From NCBI GenBank assembly GCA_964384215.1, contig CAYLLB010000016.1, positions 37,178-101,177 of the forward strand: a stretch of DNA of 64,000 nucleotides, written 5' to 3'. The DNA is from JAJFUV01 sp964384215 (lineage in GTDB: Bacteria > Acidobacteriota > Terriglobia > Bryobacterales > Bryobacteraceae). The translations under genes were made by a program, and so were the position numbers. Shown one piece after another: positions 1 to 8,952 of this stretch. A model generated the notes under the pieces. The model saw only the letters and a list, made by a program, of their open reading frames with translations. It made no database searches and was not told the DNA's origin. Within the stretch, counting starts at the first letter, position 1. Each line of letters opens with the position of its first letter.

Positions 1-1272
1 GGCTGGACCGGCGACGCGCAGGCCTATGCGCGCGCGGCTACTTACAACGCGGATGTGGCGGCGTTTTTCACCAAGTGGCTGGACGACCTCGAAGAGGCAC
101 AACAGCCCAACGGAGCTTTCACCGACTACGCGCCGTACCCCATGCGTCACGGCGGTAGCGGTGAGGCCTACGGTACAGCCTGGATGGATGCCGGCATCAT
201 CTGCCCGTACGCCATCTACAAGGCGTACGGCGACACGCGCGTCATCGACCGCCATTGGGATGCCATGATGCGCTTCATGCAGTTCCGCCGCTCGAACAGC
301 CCCGAATTTCAAGGCGCAAGCAAGGGCAACGCGTGGGGTGACTGGCTGAGCATCGGAAGCGCGACACCCATCGAGTACATCGACGCGGTGTACTTCGCAC
401 GTACTTGCCGGCTGATGGCCGAGATGGCTCGCGCCACGCATCGCAGGATGGACGCGGCGATGTTCAACGAGTGGTTCTCGAGGATCCGCGCGCGTTTCGC
501 GCAGGACTACGTGCTCGATGGCGGACGGCTCAAGATCGACAACCAGACAGCTTACGCCCTGGCGCTCGACGCCGGGCTGCTTGCAGGCGAAGCGCGCGCG
601 GGCGCCGTGAAGCGGCTGGCCGAGTTGATCGGGCAGAACCAGTTCCGCATGACCACGGGCTTCCTTGGCACCAAAGCCCTGCTGCCCGTCTTGAGTGCGC
701 ATTCGCAGAACGACCTGGCGGTGCGGCTGTTCCAGAGCCGCGAGTTTCCGAGTTGGGGATATGAAGTCGCGAACGGCGCCACCACCATGTGGGAGCGTTG
801 GAACAGTTACACCAAAGAGAAAGGCTTGTTCGAACCGGGCATGAATTCTTTTAGCCATTATGCCTTCGGTGCGGTGGCGGAATGGATGTTCTCCACTCTC
901 GCCGGCATTGATACCGACGGAGCTGGCTTTGCGCGCATCGTCATCAAACCGGAACCGCCGTCGCCGGACTCGAATCCCGACCATCGCCCCATCGGCTGGG
1001 TCTCCGCCAGCTACGATTCGATTCACGGACCTATTGCGAGCCGCTGGAAGCGCTCCGCGGAAGGCTTCGCGCTCGAAGCCGTCATTCCCGCCAATACGCA
1101 GGCGACAGTGTACGTGCCGGCAGGATCGCCCGAAGGAATCACTGAAAGCGGTCGTCCTGTTCGGAGCGCGAAAGGCGTGAAGTTCCTCCGCATGGAGGAT
1201 GGACGGGCTGTGCTGGAAGTCGCCTCGGGTGTTTACCGGTTCCGGTCCTCTCCGCGAAAACAGCGACAATAG
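1..1272 (+). CDS. alpha-L-rhamnosidase (GH78-like), 5' end outside window
   Basis: The reading frame is open from the first base, so the gene starts upstream; 423 C-terminal residues are visible. The fragment opens with GWTGDAQ, the family signature that follows the general-acid glutamate of GH78 enzymes (that glutamate lies outside the window). The six-hairpin core continues with GDWLSIG and TTMWERW, whose Glu265 of the visible fragment (793-795) fits the catalytic base, then NSFSHYAFGAVAEW. The last ~110 residues are beta-rich, like the C-terminal rhamnosidase domain. It would release terminal alpha-L-rhamnose from plant polysaccharides or glycosides. The next gene starts 9 bp downstream but is functionally unrelated. 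A second, more divergent member of the family lies at 52443-54845. Confidence 0.88.
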   Translation, partial: GWTGDAQAYARAATYNADVAAFFTKWLDDLEEAQQPNGAFTDYAPYPMRHGGSGEAYGTAWMDAGIICPYAIYKAYGDTRVIDRHWDAMMRFMQFRRSNSPEFQGASKGNAWGDWLSIGSATPIEYIDAVYFARTCRLMAEMARATHRRMDAAMFNEWFSRIRARFAQDYVLDGGRLKIDNQTAYALALDAGLLAGEARAGAVKRLAELIGQNQFRMTTGFLGTKALLPVLSAHSQNDLAVRLFQSREFPSWGYEVANGATTMWERWNSYTKEKGLFEPGMNSFSHYAFGAVAEWMFSTLAGIDTDGAGFARIVIKPEPPSPDSNPDHRPIGWVSASYDSIHGPIASRWKRSAEGFALEAVIPANTQATVYVPAGSPEGITESGRPVRSAKGVKFLRMEDGRAVLEVASGVYRFRSSPRKQRQ

Positions 1273-1281
1273 TGGTTACGT

Positions 1282-2607
1282 GTGAGTAAGAGAATACACA
1301 TTTTGGGCGGCGGGCTCGCCGGGTGCGAAGCGGCCTGGCAGGTGGCTCGCGCGGGACTTGGCGCGACTGTTTACGAGATGCGGCCCGTGCGGTTGACGGC
1401 CGCCCACAAGACAGGCCGGCTGGCCGAACTGGTCTGCAGCAACTCTCTCAAGAGTGAGCAGGAGAACTCCGCTTCCTGGCTCCTGAAGCAGGAATTGCGC
1501 CGGCTTGGTTCGCTGCTGATCCGTGTGGCAGACGAGTGCCGCGTCCCCGCGGGCCACGCACTGACCGTCGACCGTGACGTGTTTTCAGGACTCGTGACAG
1601 AGGCGGTTGAGCAAGAGCCGCGCATCGAGATCCGGCGCGAGGAAGTCACGGCGCTCCCTGAGGAAGGAATCGTAGTGATCGCCACCGGCCCGTTGACCAG
1701 CGACGCGCTGGCCAACGAGATCGCACGCCTTACCGGCTCGGAACGCTTGTTCTTCTTCGACAGCATCAGCCCCATTGTCGACGCCGAGACCATAGACTAT
1801 TCGGTCGCGTTCCGGGCGTCGCGCTACGGCAAGTCGCTGGAAGGGAGCGATGATTACGTGAACTGCCCGTTCGACAAGGCCCAGTATGAGCGCTTCCTGG
1901 AGGCCCTGCTCCACGCAGAAAGCGCGGACGCGCACATTCCGGACGACGCGGTGTACTTCGAGGCCTGCCTGCCCATAGAGGAACTGGCGCGCCGCGGCAA
2001 GGACACTCTGCGCTTCGGCCCCATGAAGCCCGTGGGATTAGTGGACCCGCGTACCGGACGCCGTCCCTATGCCGCGGTGCAATTGCGCGCCGAGAACGCG
2101 CGACAGTCCAGCTACAACCTCGTGGGTTTTCAAAATCACTTGAAGTTCGGAGAACAGCAGCGGGTGATGAGGATGATTCCCGGGCTGGAACGTGCTGAGT
2201 TCCTGCGTCTGGGGCAGATGCATCGCAATACGTACATCAATGCGCCGGCGCTGCTGACAAGCACGCTTCAGCTAAAAACGGATCCACGGATCTTGTTCGC
2301 AGGCCAGATCTCCGGCGTCGAGGGCTACGTCGAAAGCATCGCTACGGGCTTGGTAGCCGGGCGCGGTGCCGCCCGGCAGGCGCTTGGAAGGACGCCGCTC
2401 GCGCCGGCGCGGGAGACCGCGCTCGGCTCGTTGTGCCACTATGTTTCGTCGGCCAATCCCAGGGGCTACCAGCCGGCGAACATCGCTTTCGACCTGCTGC
2501 CTCCCGCTGAGGAAGCGGCCGCTACCCGCGACAAGAGCGTCCGGCGCGCGGCCGTATGCCGCCGTGCGATCGCGAAGATCGAAGAATACGCGGTGCCGCA
2601 TGAGTGA
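1282..2607 (+). CDS. trmFO: methylenetetrahydrofolate--tRNA-(uracil-5)-methyltransferase TrmFO
   Basis: A flavin- and folate-dependent enzyme that makes 5-methyluridine at position 54 of tRNA. The 441-aa length is normal. The N-terminus carries the FAD dinucleotide motif GGGLAGCEAAW (residues 9-19). Cys52 in VCSNSLKS and Cys229 in FEACLPIEE match the two conserved cysteines of the family. The start is a GTG nine bases after the preceding stop. The 3' end overlaps the ATG of the xerC-type gene by 8 bp, so the two are translationally coupled. trmFO next to a tyrosine recombinase gene recalls the gid-xerC(codV)-hslVU order of Firmicutes; here hslVU lies about 20 kb away. TrmFO replaces the SAM-dependent TrmA of enterobacteria. 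Confidence 0.96.
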   Translation: MSKRIHILGGGLAGCEAAWQVARAGLGATVYEMRPVRLTAAHKTGRLAELVCSNSLKSEQENSASWLLKQELRRLGSLLIRVADECRVPAGHALTVDRDVFSGLVTEAVEQEPRIEIRREEVTALPEEGIVVIATGPLTSDALANEIARLTGSERLFFFDSISPIVDAETIDYSVAFRASRYGKSLEGSDDYVNCPFDKAQYERFLEALLHAESADAHIPDDAVYFEACLPIEELARRGKDTLRFGPMKPVGLVDPRTGRRPYAAVQLRAENARQSSYNLVGFQNHLKFGEQQRVMRMIPGLERAEFLRLGQMHRNTYINAPALLTSTLQLKTDPRILFAGQISGVEGYVESIATGLVAGRGAARQALGRTPLAPARETALGSLCHYVSSANPRGYQPANIAFDLLPPAEEAAATRDKSVRRAAVCRRAIAKIEEYAVPHE

Positions 2608-3496
2608 CCTCGCGGGATGGATCGGCAAGTTCGTTGAGGAACTGCGGCGGCAGAACGTCTCCGGGCACACGCTGCGCAACTACCAGAGTGACCTCGAACA
2701 GTTTCTCGCTTACGTCACTCCGCCGGGCGGGGAAGCGCCCGCGGTGGGGCAGATTGATCTGCTTCTGCTGCGTGAGTGGCTCGGCAGCTTGTATGACCAG
2801 AAGCTCAGCGCCGTCTCGATGCGCAGGAAGGTTGCCGCGCTGCGCTCGTGGTTCAAGTTCCTGATGCGGATGGGCGTGGTGAAGGTGAACACGGCGCGGT
2901 TGCTCAGGCTGCCGAAGGCGCCCAAGAAACTGCCCCGCGTGATGACCGAGGAGCAAATGAACTCCCTGCTCGACGAGGTGGCCGCAGGCAAACTCGAACG
3001 GCCCCATCCGGCGCGCGATGAGGCCATCTTCGAACTCTTGTACGGCTGCGGCGTGCGCGTCAGCGAGTTGGCGGGCCTCAACCTGGAAGATGTCGACACG
3101 CGCGGCGGCTGGGTGCGGGTGCGCGGCAAGGGCCGCAAAGAGCGGCAGGTGCCCATCGTGGGCAAAGCTGCCCGCGCTCTCGAAGGGTACTTAGCCGGCC
3201 GCAATTCCGCTGAGTCCGGACAGCCCGTCTTCCTCAACCATCACGGCTCGCGCCTCACTGATCGCGGCGTGCGCGCCATCGTGAGGCTTTACGCCAGACT
3301 GCTCTGTAGCGACACGTCGATTCATCCGCACAGTTTCCGCCACGCTTACGCCACCCACCTGCTCACGGCCGGTGCGGACTTACGGTCCATCCAGGAACTT
3401 TTGGGCCACGCCCGCCTCTCGACTACGCAGAAGTACACGCAAGTATCGCTTGCGGACTTGATGGCCGTGTACGATAAAGCGCACCCGAAGGCGTAA
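2600..3496 (+). CDS. xerC: tyrosine recombinase XerC/XerD family
   Basis: A site-specific recombinase that would resolve chromosome dimers at dif during division. The 298 aa comprise an N-terminal SAM-like DNA-binding domain (about 5-95) and a C-terminal catalytic domain. The full active site is visible: Arg153 in GVRVSEL, Lys177 in RGKGRKER, His244 and Arg247 in HPHSFRHAYATHLL, His270 in LLGHARLSTTQKY and nucleophile Tyr279. The frame is open upstream, but the ATG at 2600 gives a normal N-terminus and overlaps the trmFO stop by 8 bp. The location beside trmFO and the absence of mobile-element genes favour a housekeeping Xer protein over an integrase. XerC and XerD cannot be told apart from one copy; the symbol is given for context. 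Confidence 0.93.
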   Translation: MSDLAGWIGKFVEELRRQNVSGHTLRNYQSDLEQFLAYVTPPGGEAPAVGQIDLLLLREWLGSLYDQKLSAVSMRRKVAALRSWFKFLMRMGVVKVNTARLLRLPKAPKKLPRVMTEEQMNSLLDEVAAGKLERPHPARDEAIFELLYGCGVRVSELAGLNLEDVDTRGGWVRVRGKGRKERQVPIVGKAARALEGYLAGRNSAESGQPVFLNHHGSRLTDRGVRAIVRLYARLLCSDTSIHPHSFRHAYATHLLTAGADLRSIQELLGHARLSTTQKYTQVSLADLMAVYDKAHPKA

Positions 3497-3521
3497 CGAT
3501 GCTATCCTGTTCTGCATCCGT

Positions 3522-6269
3522 ATGGTTTTCACACGCCGAGAACTCCTGCGGGGCAGTGCGGCCCTGCCCGCATTTGCCAATGCCGCCCCATTCGTACAAC
3601 CGCAAACGCCGCCTTCGTTCAAAAGGCATATGCGCGATGATAACGATCTCTCGCTCGCCGACTGGGGCCCTTACACGCAGCGCTACGCCGGCATCTCGCA
3701 TATCGCCGATGTCCGCCGCGGCCTGCGCTTCGACCTGAGCGTTCTACCCGGTCTGTACCGGCGCAAGGTCGTGGTGCCGAACGTGCGCTGGGAATCCGAT
3801 TATTACCCCTGGGAAGCTTCGCCGGATCTAAGCTATTACGCCTTCCGACTGGAAGTGGAATGGAAGGACCAGGTCTACTGCGACGTCTCCTTTTCGCGCA
3901 TGAGCGACCACGCGCGCCTGGTGCGCGCCGAGTGCGTCAATGCCACGCCGCGCAATCAGAACATGGTGCTGCACCTTGTCGGCTGTATGAACTTTCCCGC
4001 ACGTGGTTACGACGTCGAGTTGCTACCTGGGGCGAAGTGGATTCCCGCGCTGGACTACAAGGATCTCACCTATGCCACGCCGCGTCCCACAGACAGCCTG
4101 GTCTACGATGGGTTGCAGCGCGGAGAAGCCAGCGATCCTCAATTCACCGGAGGCTGGGGGATCGGCAAGGGCTTCGGCATGGGCAATGGCGACCGCGTCG
4201 ACTACGAATACACATTGGACGAGCCCATCCACAACGCCGCGTTGCTGGTACGGGCCAGACTGCCGAAAGGGGCCGTGCTTGAAACCTCGCTTGGGACCTT
4301 ACGCGGAACCGGCGAATTCACGGTCACGCGCTTTTCCGCCGGTCATCTGCCGGCGGGCCGCCATGCCTTCTCGCTGATCAGCCAGGGCGGCGCTCCACTC
4401 GATCTGGACGGCTTCGTCCTGGTCGCCTCTCCGATCGCCGACGCCATAGAGTTCCGGCCGGCGCGACGCGATCCGGTGCCGGAGCAGATTGCGCCCGGAC
4501 CGCGCAAATCCAGCGTCCTGGTGAAGTACAAGGACCTGGACACCTGGTACGGCATTGCCTGGAATTTCCCAACTGTCCAGGTGCGGCAGTGGTTCTGCGA
4601 GGAACTGGACCGCTACTTTCGCGACGTCGTGCAGAACCACTTCTCGCTGGTGCTGCGCGGTCCGGGCGAAGGACATTTCACCGACGTCTTCATGCGGCCG
4701 ATTCCGATGCAGCCGAATTCCCGCCGCGTGGTGAACGCCATGGTTTGCGACGGCAACCGCGAGCAGGTCTCGGCCATGCTGGCCCAGTTCCCCGATGACG
4801 CCGCTTGCGAAAAATCGTACGAGAGTGCCCGCACGAAGCGCGTGATGATGGCCGGCCGCGCCGAAGGCCGTCCTTACGAATTCAGCCAGAACCGCATGGC
4901 GGCGACCAACCTCACCAACGTCTTCTTTCCGCTGCACGTTCGCAAGCACTACATCCGTCACAACACGCCCACGCCGTTCGCTCCCATGCTGTACTCCTGG
5001 GACGCGGGCTTCAGCGGGCTTGGACTACTGGAACTCGATCCCGAGCGCGCCGTCGGCTGCATGAACACTTACCTGACGCCGCCGGGTGATCCACAACTGG
5101 CCTTCAATCACCACGGAACGCCGCTGCCGGTGCAGATCTACTTGTTCCTCGAACTATGGAATCGCACGCAGTCGCGCGAGTTGCTGGAGTTCTACTATCC
5201 GCGCGTGCGCCAGTATCACATGTTTCTGGCGGGCCGCTATGGCAGCTCCACCACGCGCAGGCTGAAGTCCCAACTATTGCAGACCTGGGACTACTTTTAC
5301 AACACCGGCTGGGACGACTATCCGCCCCAGGTCTACATGCACGAGCAGAAGCTGCAGAAACAAATGGCCGCGGTCACTCCCACCGCTCACGCCATTCGCA
5401 CTTCAAAGATTCTCGCCATGGCCGCTCGGGTGCTGGGCATCGAGGAAGATGTTCGTACCTATGAACAGGACATCGCAGTCTGGAGCGATTCCCTGCAGCG
5501 CTATTCATGGGACGAAGAAGCCGGCTATTTCGGCTATGTGCGGCACGACGACGGCGGCAATCCCGTGGGCATCCTGCGTCACCCGAGCGGCGCGAACTTC
5601 AACATGGGCATGTGCGGCGCCCATCCGTTGTTTGCGGGAATCTGCACGCCGGCGCAGGAGAAGCGCCTGGTCGCCCACTTGATGACCACGGGCCGTTTGT
5701 GGACGCCCATCGGCATGACTACGGTGGATCAGTCCGCGCCTTACTTCACGCCCGACGGCTATTGGAACGGCGCGGTATGGATGCCGCACCAGTGGTTCTT
5801 CTGGAAAGCCCTCCTCGACCTGGGCCACGGCGACGAAGCGTGGCGTATCGCCTCGACCGCGCTCGACGTGTGGAAACGCGAGGTGGACGATTCCTACCTC
5901 TGTCTGGAGCACTTCATGGTGCAGAGCGGACGCGGCGCCGGCATGCACCACTTCACCGGCCTCTCCAATCCCGTGATGATGTGGTTCAACGCTTACTACC
6001 GGCCGGGCCGCATCACCACCGGCTACGATGCCTGGATCGAGAGATGCGAGTTTGCCAACAGCACCAACCACTTGGAGGCCGACCTGCGGTTGACCGGCCC
6101 AACTGGCCGCCGCTCCCTTGTGCTGGTGGGGATGCAGCCCGGCCTTCGCTATCGCGCCACATGGGCCGGAAAGGAAGTGACGCCGCGCGTGCTGCCGAGC
6201 GGCGCCCTTGAGTTGAGCTTAAACAATCTACCCGGCTCGAACAGGTTGACGATCGCACGGGCTGTCTAG
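3522..6269 (+). CDS. Tat-exported glycoside hydrolase with (alpha/alpha)6 barrel (MGH1/GH63-like)
   Basis: A 915-aa protein with an N-terminal twin-arginine signal (TRRELLRG, then an Ala-rich stretch to about residue 22), so it is exported folded. The first ~420 residues are beta-rich. From about residue 440 the sequence looks like an alpha/alpha toroid glycosidase of the GH63/MGH1/trehalase type, with YSWDAGF, a FNHHGTPLP segment, WDYFYNTGWDDYPPQ and GYWNGAVWMPHQWFFWKALL. A short beta-sandwich closes the protein. The substrate cannot be read from sequence; alpha-glucosides, mannosylglycerate-like sugars or plant polymers are all possible. The ATG lies 25 bp after the recombinase stop and is the only start that supplies the Tat signal. 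The gene converges on the DUF1080 gene, with one base between the stops. Confidence 0.8.
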   Translation: MVFTRRELLRGSAALPAFANAAPFVQPQTPPSFKRHMRDDNDLSLADWGPYTQRYAGISHIADVRRGLRFDLSVLPGLYRRKVVVPNVRWESDYYPWEASPDLSYYAFRLEVEWKDQVYCDVSFSRMSDHARLVRAECVNATPRNQNMVLHLVGCMNFPARGYDVELLPGAKWIPALDYKDLTYATPRPTDSLVYDGLQRGEASDPQFTGGWGIGKGFGMGNGDRVDYEYTLDEPIHNAALLVRARLPKGAVLETSLGTLRGTGEFTVTRFSAGHLPAGRHAFSLISQGGAPLDLDGFVLVASPIADAIEFRPARRDPVPEQIAPGPRKSSVLVKYKDLDTWYGIAWNFPTVQVRQWFCEELDRYFRDVVQNHFSLVLRGPGEGHFTDVFMRPIPMQPNSRRVVNAMVCDGNREQVSAMLAQFPDDAACEKSYESARTKRVMMAGRAEGRPYEFSQNRMAATNLTNVFFPLHVRKHYIRHNTPTPFAPMLYSWDAGFSGLGLLELDPERAVGCMNTYLTPPGDPQLAFNHHGTPLPVQIYLFLELWNRTQSRELLEFYYPRVRQYHMFLAGRYGSSTTRRLKSQLLQTWDYFYNTGWDDYPPQVYMHEQKLQKQMAAVTPTAHAIRTSKILAMAARVLGIEEDVRTYEQDIAVWSDSLQRYSWDEEAGYFGYVRHDDGGNPVGILRHPSGANFNMGMCGAHPLFAGICTPAQEKRLVAHLMTTGRLWTPIGMTTVDQSAPYFTPDGYWNGAVWMPHQWFFWKALLDLGHGDEAWRIASTALDVWKREVDDSYLCLEHFMVQSGRGAGMHHFTGLSNPVMMWFNAYYRPGRITTGYDAWIERCEFANSTNHLEADLRLTGPTGRRSLVLVGMQPGLRYRATWAGKEVTPRVLPSGALELSLNNLPGSNRLTIARAV

Positions 6270-6270
6270 G

Positions 6271-6903
6271 TCAGCGCTTGCTTAAGTCGCGGATGAGGAT
6301 GTCTTTGAACAACATGTCGCCCCGGCCGCCCGCGTGCAACTGCAGCGCTATGGGCCCGTCCAGAGCGTTCGGCTTCGGGTCCGTGAAATCCAGAACCTGC
6401 ACGCCGTTCAAGCGCGCCACGTAACGGTTGCCTTCCACTCTCAACAGATACTCGTTCCAATCGCCCTGACGGACCACAGTTTCGTTTTCAGGCGAGGGCC
6501 ACACGATCCAGGCACGCTGATTGTCGTAAACGCCGCCTGTATGGCGATTGATGGCGCAATCCACTTCGAACTGCATACCGCTGGAAACATCGGCCGTGCC
6601 GGGCTTGAAGGCGACGTGGAAGAAGACGCCGCTGTTGCCGTCGCCCACGCACCTGAATTTCAGCGAAAGGTGGAAATCCTTGTACGCCTTCTCGGTCTGC
6701 AGATAACCATACTCGCGCGTGACCGCTTTGCCATGAATGATGCCGTTCTCAACCGACCACTCCTCGTTGCCGATCTTGGTCCAGCCGCTCAGGTCCTTTC
6801 CGTTAAACAGCGAAACCCAGTCCTCGCCCGGCAGTTTGGGCTTTGCAGTCTGCGCCCAGGCGAGGCTGGCCAATAACAATGCAAGAACGGTTCTCAGAAA
6901 CAT
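6271..6903 (-). CDS. secreted DUF1080 (3-keto-disaccharide hydrolase-like) protein
   Basis: A 210-aa protein with a cleavable signal peptide (about 1-17, ending near AWAQ). One concanavalin-like beta-sandwich follows, typical of DUF1080: WVSLFNGKDLSGW near the start, GDGNSGVFFH in the middle, GMQFEVDC, and GPIALQLHAGG near the end. Characterised members act on 3-keto-glycosides, and many Acidobacteria and Planctomycetes carry families of them. The start has a good ribosome site (AGGAGA, about 8 nt upstream). It lies 26 bp downstream of glmM on the same strand, so it may ride on that transcript although the functions are unrelated. Whether this member is hydrolytic or only sugar-binding is unknown. 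Confidence 0.85.
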   Translation of the reverse strand: MFLRTVLALLLASLAWAQTAKPKLPGEDWVSLFNGKDLSGWTKIGNEEWSVENGIIHGKAVTREYGYLQTEKAYKDFHLSLKFRCVGDGNSGVFFHVAFKPGTADVSSGMQFEVDCAINRHTGGVYDNQRAWIVWPSPENETVVRQGDWNEYLLRVEGNRYVARLNGVQVLDFTDPKPNALDGPIALQLHAGGRGDMLFKDILIRDLSKR

Positions 6904-6929
6904 TTTTCGATTTCTCCTATAGAAGACAA

Positions 6930-8279
6930 CTACGTTAACTCCGCGCGGATGGCCTCCGCAATGCGCCCGGCAAGTGAATCCACCAAGTCTTGCTCCGGGC
7001 CTTCTATCATGACGCGGGCAAGCGGCTCGGTGCCGGAGTAGCGCACCAGGACGCGGCCATGTGCGCCGAGCTTGTGCTCGGCCCGCTGGATGGCGCTCAC
7101 CACGCGTGGCAACTCGTCGAACGGCCTCTTCTCCTTGACGCGCACGTTCATCAGCACCTGCGGGTATGTCCTAAAGTCCGAAAGCAGCGCGTCCAAGTCC
7201 CAGCGATTCGCGGCGCCGATCTCAAACACGCGCAGGGCTGTCAGCAGCCCGTCGCCTGTGGTCGCGTGCTCCAGGAAGATGATGTGTCCGGACTGTTCGC
7301 CGCCAAGCAGGATCTGCGACTCCAGCATCTGTTCGAGCACGTAGCGGTCCCCGACAGCTGAACGTAGCAGGCTGATGCCGAGAGCTTTGAACGCCACTTC
7401 CAGGCCGATGTTCGACATCACCGTGGCTACCACCGCGGGCTCCGTGCCGGGTTTCACCAGCTTGCCGCAAGCGTGCAACTCGCGGCCCGCCAGGAACAGA
7501 ACCCCGTCGCCATCCACGATGCGGCCTGAACCCGTGACGAACATGGCCCGGTCGGCATCGCCATCGAATGCCACGCCCAGCATCGCGCCACGTTCCACCA
7601 CGGCTCTGCGCAACGCCTCCAAGTGCAGCGACCCGCAGTTCAAGTTGATGTTACGTCCGTCGGGAGAACCGCCTATAACATGCACCCGTGCGCCGAGACC
7701 TTCGAACAGGCGTGGCGCCAGGCGGGAGGCACTCCCGTTGGCCGCATCCACCACCACATCGAGACCATCAAGCCGCGTCTTGCACGCCGAGCTGAGGAAC
7801 TTCAGATAGGCCTCTTTCAGCGATTCGTCCAGGCGCGGCTCGGCCGAGTACGGGTGAAGATCTTTCGCAAGAATTGCGAAGATGCGGTGCTCAAGGGCGA
7901 GTTCCGTCTCGTCGGGCAACTTGTAGCCGGAGTGATCGAAGACCTTGATGCCATTATCGCGATACGGATTGTGCGACGCCGAGATCATCACCCCTGCGAC
8001 AAAAGGCCCGGTGCGCGTGAGCCAGGCGATGCCTGGTGTAGTGGTCACGCCGACCAACCGTGCCTCCACGCCGGCGCGCGCCAGCCCGCCTGCCACTCCG
8101 GCGGCCAACGCGGGTCCGGACTCGCGCGTATCCATCCCGATCAGGACTTGGGCAGGCGATTCGTGCTCCTTGGCCCATTCGCCCAGCGCGATCCCCACCG
8201 CATTCACCGTGGCAGCATCCAGGGGATACCTTCCGGCTACGCCCCGGATGCCGTCAGTTCCGAACAGTTTTCTTGCCAC
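6930..8279 (-). CDS. glmM: phosphoglucosamine mutase GlmM
   Basis: Interconverts glucosamine-6-phosphate and glucosamine-1-phosphate, feeding UDP-GlcNAc for peptidoglycan and LPS. The length (449 aa) matches the family. The start motif FGTDGIRGVAG is diagnostic. The phosphoserine loop SASHNP carries catalytic Ser102, the Mg-binding DGDADR loop is at 239-244, and the phosphate loop RYSGTEPLARVM lies near the C-terminus. The start overlaps the end of the YbbR-domain gene by 26 bp, giving the classic cdaA-cdaR-glmM order. In Firmicutes GlmM binds and inhibits CdaA, linking c-di-AMP to wall precursor supply; the same coupling is inferred here from gene order. Confidence 0.96.
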   Translation of the reverse strand: MARKLFGTDGIRGVAGRYPLDAATVNAVGIALGEWAKEHESPAQVLIGMDTRESGPALAAGVAGGLARAGVEARLVGVTTTPGIAWLTRTGPFVAGVMISASHNPYRDNGIKVFDHSGYKLPDETELALEHRIFAILAKDLHPYSAEPRLDESLKEAYLKFLSSACKTRLDGLDVVVDAANGSASRLAPRLFEGLGARVHVIGGSPDGRNINLNCGSLHLEALRRAVVERGAMLGVAFDGDADRAMFVTGSGRIVDGDGVLFLAGRELHACGKLVKPGTEPAVVATVMSNIGLEVAFKALGISLLRSAVGDRYVLEQMLESQILLGGEQSGHIIFLEHATTGDGLLTALRVFEIGAANRWDLDALLSDFRTYPQVLMNVRVKEKRPFDELPRVVSAIQRAEHKLGAHGRVLVRYSGTEPLARVMIEGPEQDLVDSLAGRIAEAIRAELT

Positions 8280-8952
8280 GCGGTAGTTGTTCCTTTAGCG
8301 GAGGAATTCGTTCGACAATCACCTTGACGGTGACACGCGGGGAGCCCTCGAAACGCACATGCGGATCGTCAACGAACGCGTGCACGTGGAATTCGCTGGT
8401 TCCCAGCACGGTGGAGAGATCGACGGCGTCGGTTTCGGCGAAGTCGACGTGGCGCAGACGGCCCTCCGGACCAACCACTTTCAGGGTTGCCGGCCGGGCC
8501 TCGCTATGCGCAACTCGGTAACCTTCCGGCGGCATGCCGGCGAACCGGACTTGCACGGGCACTTCCCGGGAGGCACGGCGATCGAAACGAATACGCAACT
8601 GGGAAGGCACCGCACGCACCAGACGCACGCCGCTTGGCAGCCGCAAATTACGCTGATCGATCGTGAAGGTGCGCTCGCCCGACTTGTTGATGCTGCCCAG
8701 GTTCAGAACCACGGCCGTGCCGCTCAGGTTCATTTGCCGCAGCCGGATAGTCGGACCTTGCACTTCCAGGTGAACGCGCTCGGAAATGTCCGAACTGATC
8801 TCGTAATCCTCCGGAATATTGATGTACTCAATGGGCGCCGAGATCGATGACGCCATCTCCGGTTCGCCCACGATAGCCAGCCATAATCCGCAAGCCATCA
8901 CCAGGGAAAGGAGCTTCCAGCCCAGATTCTTGAAGAGGCCGTGGAACTTCAT
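8254..8952 (-). CDS. cdaR: YbbR-domain protein (CdaA regulator CdaR)
   Basis: A 232-aa membrane-anchored protein. One N-terminal transmembrane helix (about 12-28, LLSLVMACGLWLAIVG) is followed by an extracytoplasmic region with two or three YbbR beta repeats. The open frame extends far upstream inside cdaA, but the ATG at 8952 overlaps the cdaA stop as ATGA and gives the normal anchored N-terminus. YbbR/CdaR proteins bind the membrane cyclase CdaA and tune c-di-AMP production. It sits between cdaA and glmM with overlaps on both sides, so the three are one translationally coupled unit. The assignment rests on context plus the helix and beta-repeat layout. Confidence 0.88.
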   Translation of the reverse strand: MKFHGLFKNLGWKLLSLVMACGLWLAIVGEPEMASSISAPIEYINIPEDYEISSDISERVHLEVQGPTIRLRQMNLSGTAVVLNLGSINKSGERTFTIDQRNLRLPSGVRLVRAVPSQLRIRFDRRASREVPVQVRFAGMPPEGYRVAHSEARPATLKVVGPEGRLRHVDFAETDAVDLSTVLGTSEFHVHAFVDDPHVRFEGSPRVTVKVIVERIPPLKEQLPRGKKTVRN

